From an uncultured Aquimarina sp. (GTDB lineage Bacteria; Bacteroidota; Bacteroidia; Flavobacteriales; Flavobacteriaceae): DNA of 64,000 bases. Under the pieces are notes generated by a model that made no database searches, was not told where the DNA came from, and was given only the letters and a program-made list of their open reading frames with translations. Below, in pieces: positions 59,582 through 64,000 of this stretch (within the stretch, counting starts at the first letter, position 1; the number at the start of each line of letters is the position of its first letter). Location: the NCBI RefSeq assembly GCF_947500065.1, contig NZ_CANMQT010000002.1:744001-808000 (forward strand). Reading direction: 5' to 3'. The translations under genes were made by a program, and so were the position numbers.

Positions 59582-61750
59582 ATGAAAAAAACACTTTTAA
59601 TGTTATTTTTGATCGCATCTATCATAGGATGTAAAAAAGAGACAAAAATAGAAACTGCTAAAACTATTATTCCATTGAACTATCCCGAAACTAAAAAAGT
59701 AGATACGGTAAATACTTACTTTGATACTGAGGTCAAAGATCCTTATCGCTGGTTAGAAGATGATCGTAGCGAAGAAACTGAAAATTGGGTTACGGAACAA
59801 AACAAAGTTACTTTCGGGTACCTAGATAGTATTCCTTTTAGAGATCAACTAAAAAAGCGATTATCTAGCTTATGGAACTATGAAAAGGTTGGAGCCCCTT
59901 TTAAAGAAGGAGACTATACCTATTTCTATAAGAATGATGGTTTACAAAATCAATATGTGATCTATAGATTTAAAAATGAAGGTGACGAACCTGAAGTATT
60001 TCTAGATCCTAATACCTTTAGTGAAGACGGAACAACTTCTTTAGGAGGCGCAAGTTTTTCTAAAAACGGTAAACTCTTAGCCTATGCTATTTCTGAAGGT
60101 GGTAGTGACTGGCGAAAAGTGATTGTTAAGAATGCAGAAACCAAAGAAATTATCGAAGACACTTTAGTAGATATTAAATTTTCAGGAATGTCCTGGAAAG
60201 GAAATGAAGGCTTCTACTATTCTAGTTATGATAAACCTAAAGGAAGCGAACTATCTGCAAAAACAGATCAACATAAAGTATATTATCATAAACTGGGAAC
60301 GCCACAAAAAGATGATCAGTTAATTTTTGGAGGTACTCCTGAAGAAAAACACAGATATATAGGCGGTCGTGTTACAGAAGATGACAAATACTTACTTATT
60401 TCGGCAAGCACCTCTACATCAGGAAATAAACTATTTATTAAGGATCTTACTAAACCTAATAACAAACTGACCACTATTTTGGATAACACAGATAGTGATA
60501 CTTATGTTATTGACAATGTAGGTTCTAAACTATATCTGGTTACAAACCTAAATGCTCCGAATCAAAAAATTGTAACTGTAGATGCTGCTAATCCAACACC
60601 AGAGCACTGGAAAGATTTTATTCCTGAAACCGAAAATGTATTAAGTCCTAATACTGGAGGTGGTTATTTCTTTGCAGAATATATGGTAGATGCAGTATCC
60701 AAAGTATTACAGTATGATTATGATGGAAAATTAGTACGTGATGTAGCATTACCTGGTGTGGGAACCATAAGTGGTTTTGGCACTAAAAAAGAGGAAAAAG
60801 AATTGTACTTCTCATTTACTAATTATAAAACTCCAGGAAGTATCTATAAGTATAATATAGCTGAAGGTACTTCAGAATTATACCGTAAGCCTAAAATAGA
60901 CTTTAATCCAGAGGATTATGAAAGCAAACAGGTTTTCTATAACTCTAAGGATGGTACTAAAATTCCAATGATTATTACTCATAAAAAAGGAGTAGAACTT
61001 ACTGGTAAAAACCCAACCATACTGTATGCTTATGGTGGATTTAATATCAGTCTTACTCCTTCTTTTAGTATTACTAATGCCGTATGGATGGAGCAAGGCG
61101 GAATTTATGCTGTTCCTAACCTAAGAGGTGGTGGTGAGTATGGTAAAAAATGGCACGATGCAGGAACCAAAATGCAAAAACAAAATGTTTTCGACGACTT
61201 TATTGCCGCAGCTGAATACCTTATCGAAAACAAGTATACTTCTAGTGAATATCTCGCTGTAAGAGGAGGCTCTAATGGAGGATTATTGGTAGGCGCAACG
61301 ATGACACAACGTCCGGATTTAATGAAAGTAGCATTACCTGCTGTTGGTGTCTTGGATATGTTACGTTATCATACTTTTACTGCCGGTGCAGGTTGGGCAT
61401 ATGATTATGGAACTGCTGAAGATGACAAACAAATGTTTGAATACCTAAAAGGATATTCTCCTGTACATAATGTAAAAGAAGGTGTGAAATATCCAGCCAC
61501 TCTAGTTACCACGGGAGATCATGATGATCGTGTTGTGCCGGCACACTCTTTTAAATTTGCAGCAGAATTGCAAGCAAAACAAACAGGAACAAACCCTACA
61601 TTGATAAGAATTGAGACCAATGCAGGTCATGGAGCTGGTACACCAGTAGCTAAAACAATTGAGCAATATGCAGATATTTTTAGCTTTACACTTTACAATA
61701 TGGGATATGAAGTCTTACCAGAACAAGTAAAAGATGAAATAAAAGGATAA
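59582..61750 (+). CDS. Prolyl oligopeptidase (S9A), lipoprotein
   Basis: A 722-residue peptidase with a lipobox (IIGCK, Cys17). The propeller entry motif is [16 protein letters not shown]; the catalytic domain has Ser564 (GGSNGG), Asp649 (DHDDRV) and His683 (NAGHGAG), the standard S9A triad. It should cut proline-containing peptides in the periplasm. It is a paralogue of the peptidase at 635 but has the consensus active site and no poly-Ser run. It has no peptide gene beside it. Confidence 0.95.
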   Translation: MKKTLLMLFLIASIIGCKKETKIETAKTIIPLNYPETKKVDTVNTYFDTEVKDPYRWLEDDRSEETENWVTEQNKVTFGYLDSIPFRDQLKKRLSSLWNYEKVGAPFKEGDYTYFYKNDGLQNQYVIYRFKNEGDEPEVFLDPNTFSEDGTTSLGGASFSKNGKLLAYAISEGGSDWRKVIVKNAETKEIIEDTLVDIKFSGMSWKGNEGFYYSSYDKPKGSELSAKTDQHKVYYHKLGTPQKDDQLIFGGTPEEKHRYIGGRVTEDDKYLLISASTSTSGNKLFIKDLTKPNNKLTTILDNTDSDTYVIDNVGSKLYLVTNLNAPNQKIVTVDAANPTPEHWKDFIPETENVLSPNTGGGYFFAEYMVDAVSKVLQYDYDGKLVRDVALPGVGTISGFGTKKEEKELYFSFTNYKTPGSIYKYNIAEGTSELYRKPKIDFNPEDYESKQVFYNSKDGTKIPMIITHKKGVELTGKNPTILYAYGGFNISLTPSFSITNAVWMEQGGIYAVPNLRGGGEYGKKWHDAGTKMQKQNVFDDFIAAAEYLIENKYTSSEYLAVRGGSNGGLLVGATMTQRPDLMKVALPAVGVLDMLRYHTFTAGAGWAYDYGTAEDDKQMFEYLKGYSPVHNVKEGVKYPATLVTTGDHDDRVVPAHSFKFAAELQAKQTGTNPTLIRIETNAGHGAGTPVAKTIEQYADIFSFTLYNMGYEVLPEQVKDEIKG

Positions 61751-61773
61751 TGTTTTTTATCTACAAAATTAAA

Positions 61774-61806
61774 AGATCCGTTTTCTGAAAAGAAGCGGAT
61801 TTTTTT
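61774..61806 (+). terminator. Terminator after the prolyl oligopeptidase gene
   Basis: ATCCG and CGGAT arms with pairing TTTT/AAAA inside, followed by T7. Confidence 0.85.
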
Positions 61807-61830
61807 GTTGAAGTTATTTATATTTGAAAT

Positions 61831-62808
61831 ATGCTTACAGTCCAAAACGTTTCTTTCGCTTATGATACCGTTCCGGTTTTAAAAAACATCAATTTTACAA
61901 TTGAAAAAGGGCAACATATCGCACTCATTGGAGCCAGTGGTTGTGGAAAAAGTACGTTATTAAAAATAATTTATGGGCTTTTAGATGTAGATCAGGGAAC
62001 GCTGTTTTGGGATGATCAAAAAATATTAGGCCCTGCCTATAATTTAGTTCCTGGACAAGAAAACATGAAATATCTTTCTCAGGGATTCGAGCTGCAATCG
62101 TATCGTACAGTTGTTGAAAATATTGGTCAACATCTATCTAATTTCGAACCAGAATTAAAGATTGGTCGTGTCAATGAATTATTAGAAATAGTAGAAATGA
62201 CTCCATTTGCTAACACTAAAGTGGAAAACTTAAGTGGGGGACAAAAACAAAGAGTCGCACTAGCAAAATCATTAGCTAAAAGGCCTCAATTACTACTATT
62301 AGATGAACCATTCGGAAATATTGATAATTTCAGACGTAGTTCTCTGCGTAGAAATCTATTTGCATACTTAAAAAGAAATAAGATTACCAGTATTACCGCA
62401 ACTCACGATAAAACTGATATACTATCCTTTGCCGAAGAAACCATTGTAATTCATAAAGGTGAGATTGTAAACAAAGGGAACACACATAACATCTATAATA
62501 ACCCAAAAAACTATTATATAGCATCGCTTTTCGGCGAAGTAAATCAATTAACAATTACTACTTTTTTACCAAATTCCAGTAATGATGATACAATTCTATT
62601 ATACCCTCACGAGATACAAATAGTAGAAAATTCCGATCTAAAAGCCAGCGTAAAAAAATCTTATTTTAATGGAAATCATTTTTTGATTGAAGCTGTATTT
62701 AAGAATCAAGTCATTTTTATTGAACATTCAATTGCCATAGGAGATTCAAAGAAAATTGGAATCTCCGTCTCCAAAGAAATACTTAGCGCTAGAATTAATA
62801 ATAATTAA
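61831..62808 (+). CDS. ABC transporter ATP-binding protein with TOBE-like C-terminus
   Basis: A 325-residue ATPase. Walker A is GASGCGKST, the signature is LSGGQKQR, and Walker B is LLLLDEPFGNID. The C-terminal ~100 residues are beta-rich with IYNNPKNYYIASLFGEVNQL, like the regulatory TOBE domains of iron(III) or polyamine importers. No permease gene is adjacent, so the transported substrate is unknown. Confidence 0.9.
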   Translation: MLTVQNVSFAYDTVPVLKNINFTIEKGQHIALIGASGCGKSTLLKIIYGLLDVDQGTLFWDDQKILGPAYNLVPGQENMKYLSQGFELQSYRTVVENIGQHLSNFEPELKIGRVNELLEIVEMTPFANTKVENLSGGQKQRVALAKSLAKRPQLLLLDEPFGNIDNFRRSSLRRNLFAYLKRNKITSITATHDKTDILSFAEETIVIHKGEIVNKGNTHNIYNNPKNYYIASLFGEVNQLTITTFLPNSSNDDTILLYPHEIQIVENSDLKASVKKSYFNGNHFLIEAVFKNQVIFIEHSIAIGDSKKIGISVSKEILSARINNN

Positions 62809-63019
62809 CCCTTCTACTTGCATCTTAAAAAGAAAAGAAAAATCATATTATTTTTTTTGGTCAACCAATTTTAACGAAGACTAATTTATCCTCTACGGAT
62901 TCTATTTCTTACGATTCTAATTCACTTTATTAAAATACTTTTACAGTTGGTAGATTTCATACATCTCTCCAATAATTATTGTTACCTTTTAAACTATTAA
63001 CTCTTAAAACCAACAAACC

Positions 63020-64000
63020 ATGAAACGTAAATTATTTTTTTTAAAAACTTTAGCATTCTTGTTTATTGCTAATATCGCAATTGCACAACAATCAAATCTA
63101 ACCGATAGTTCTATTGCCAAAGCCAATGTCCCAGATATAGGTTGCACTGGTGAGGATACTTATGACCAAGGTGTAAGAATTGTTCCTAATGCAAATTCGT
63201 GGAAGGATAGCTATCAAGCAAATGGCTTTTGTTTCTGTAAATCTTCTTTTGATCACGGTGTTGGTAATTTCAAAATCAATATCAACGGGCAAGAGATAAA
63301 TATTAAAGATATCTGTGATGAACTTAAAAAACATCCTAGTTTCCGAGATATAGCAAATGGGGATCCCAGATATAATACCATACAATGTGGTAACGAACCT
63401 GGACATGACGACGCCATTACCATACAAGGTAAAAGAATTAAAGATGAGAAAGTTTGTCCTGGTCGTGTAGACCAAGGTAGTCAAGGGTGCCAATGTAAAG
63501 GACCTAAATTCGATATGAACTGGTTAAGTTCCAGGCCTCGATTTGGCGGAGATGGTGACGGAAACAATACAGGACCAAATACCTCATTTACAACTCCATC
63601 AAACAATGCCTCTTTTTCGGCTCCTGCAACAATAGAAGTAATTATCACAGCAACTGATAGTGATGGTGTTAGCAACGTACGCTTATATCTTAATAACTCA
63701 TTAGTTCGCCAAGAAAATGTCGCTCCATATACATGGAATAATAACAATCAGGACAATGCTCTAAAAAATCTAGGAGAAGGAAATTATACATTAAAAGCTG
63801 AAGCTACTGACAGTAAAGGAGCTAAAACAACAAAAACTATCACATTTACCGTTGGAGATGATAATGGAACAGATGGTTTCGTAACAATACTTGGACAAAG
63901 TATTAATAAATATGTTAGCTCTGAAGGCGGTACAAGAACGATGCAAGCTAACCGAAACTCTGCTGGTGCTGATGAACAATTTATTGTTGAATCCGCAGGA
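63020..64000 (+). CDS. Secreted multidomain protein with Ig-like and beta-trefoil/fascin-like domains (partial)
   Basis: The frame starts at ATG 63020 and is open to the window edge (327 residues). A signal peptide (1-22, ending AIAQQ) is followed by a Cys-rich domain (GFCFCKSSFDHG, then CQCKGPKF), an Ig-like domain (DSDGVSNVRLYLNNSLV to TKTITFTVG, about 195-280), and the start of a domain like fascin/beta-trefoil folds (VTILGQSINKYVSSEGG). Such layouts are typical of secreted carbohydrate-active enzymes in Aquimarina-like bacteria; the catalytic part lies beyond the window. The opposite-strand frames here are shadows. Confidence 0.85.
   Translation, partial: MKRKLFFLKTLAFLFIANIAIAQQSNLTDSSIAKANVPDIGCTGEDTYDQGVRIVPNANSWKDSYQANGFCFCKSSFDHGVGNFKININGQEINIKDICDELKKHPSFRDIANGDPRYNTIQCGNEPGHDDAITIQGKRIKDEKVCPGRVDQGSQGCQCKGPKFDMNWLSSRPRFGGDGDGNNTGPNTSFTTPSNNASFSAPATIEVIITATDSDGVSNVRLYLNNSLVRQENVAPYTWNNNNQDNALKNLGEGNYTLKAEATDSKGAKTTKTITFTVGDDNGTDGFVTILGQSINKYVSSEGGTRTMQANRNSAGADEQFIVESAG

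Noticed and set aside
63098..63979. Three minus-strand frames under the last gene
   Set aside because: The plus strand is open from ATG 63020 to the window edge with a signal peptide and recognisable domains; the minus frames are shadows.

Overview
The window looks like a chromosomal piece of a marine Bacteroidota bacterium of the family Flavobacteriaceae, in the style of Aquimarina and relatives. The evidence is the AT-rich sequence, starts without Shine-Dalgarno sites, promoter boxes of the TAnnTTTG type, and typical flavobacterial families: DUF3667, HopJ, signal-TPR-TM-AraC regulators, and the DUF177-rpmF-fabH-accB-accC order. No tRNA, rRNA, CRISPR array or insertion sequence was seen.

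Region 1 (about 0.6-5 kb, mostly minus strand) is a small peptide locus. It holds a TPR-TM-AraC membrane regulator, a 50-residue GG-leader precursor with a poly-Asp tail, a strong hairpin, and a secreted prolyl oligopeptidase. A second AraC-type regulator follows at 5.5 kb.

Region 2 (about 6.3-27.8 kb) is the most unusual part: a ribosomal-peptide (RiPP) production and export locus. A co-directional operon encodes a cyclic-nucleotide-binding protein, a TolC-like channel, an NHLM-type HlyD adaptor, a C39-peptidase ABC exporter, a second NHLM ABC protein, an HExxH protein and a GAF-GAF-PAS class III adenylate cyclase. Then come a helical protein, four precursors with nitrile-hydratase-like (NHLP) leaders interleaved with a second TPR-TM adenylate cyclase, and a LanM-type DUF4135 dehydratase without a LanC cyclase domain. 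Last come five short GG-leader precursors with hypervariable cores, in recently duplicated cassettes. A two-box promoter (TTTTGKCA, 22 bp, TATCTTTA) with constant 30-bp box-to-box spacing precedes the exporter operon, the helical protein, three NHLP precursors and four of the five short precursors. All five short cores and one NHLP core share an (S/T)-(W/F)-x(1-2)-C motif. This suggests one co-regulated system: precursors are dehydrated, possibly ring-closed, cleaved at GG by the C39 domain and exported, with cAMP as the likely internal signal.

Region 3 (about 28-42.7 kb) is mostly housekeeping: riboflavin synthase, pdxA, a decayed gene, DUF177-rpmF-fabH-accB-accC, an amine-oxidase-like flavoprotein, mtgA, an intradiol-dioxygenase-like protein, a GreA/GreB-like protein, a haloalkane-dehalogenase-like lipoprotein, recJ and an AhpD-like protein.

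Region 4 (about 42.8-64 kb) holds two AraC regulators, a LuxR-type two-component system, a free-standing cytolysin-domain-4-like protein, an M50 peptidase whose usual start codon is missing, rsmI, tdk-alr, mscL, asd, an M14 peptidase, a structured RNA candidate, a second prolyl oligopeptidase, an ABC ATPase, and the start of a large secreted protein cut by the window edge.
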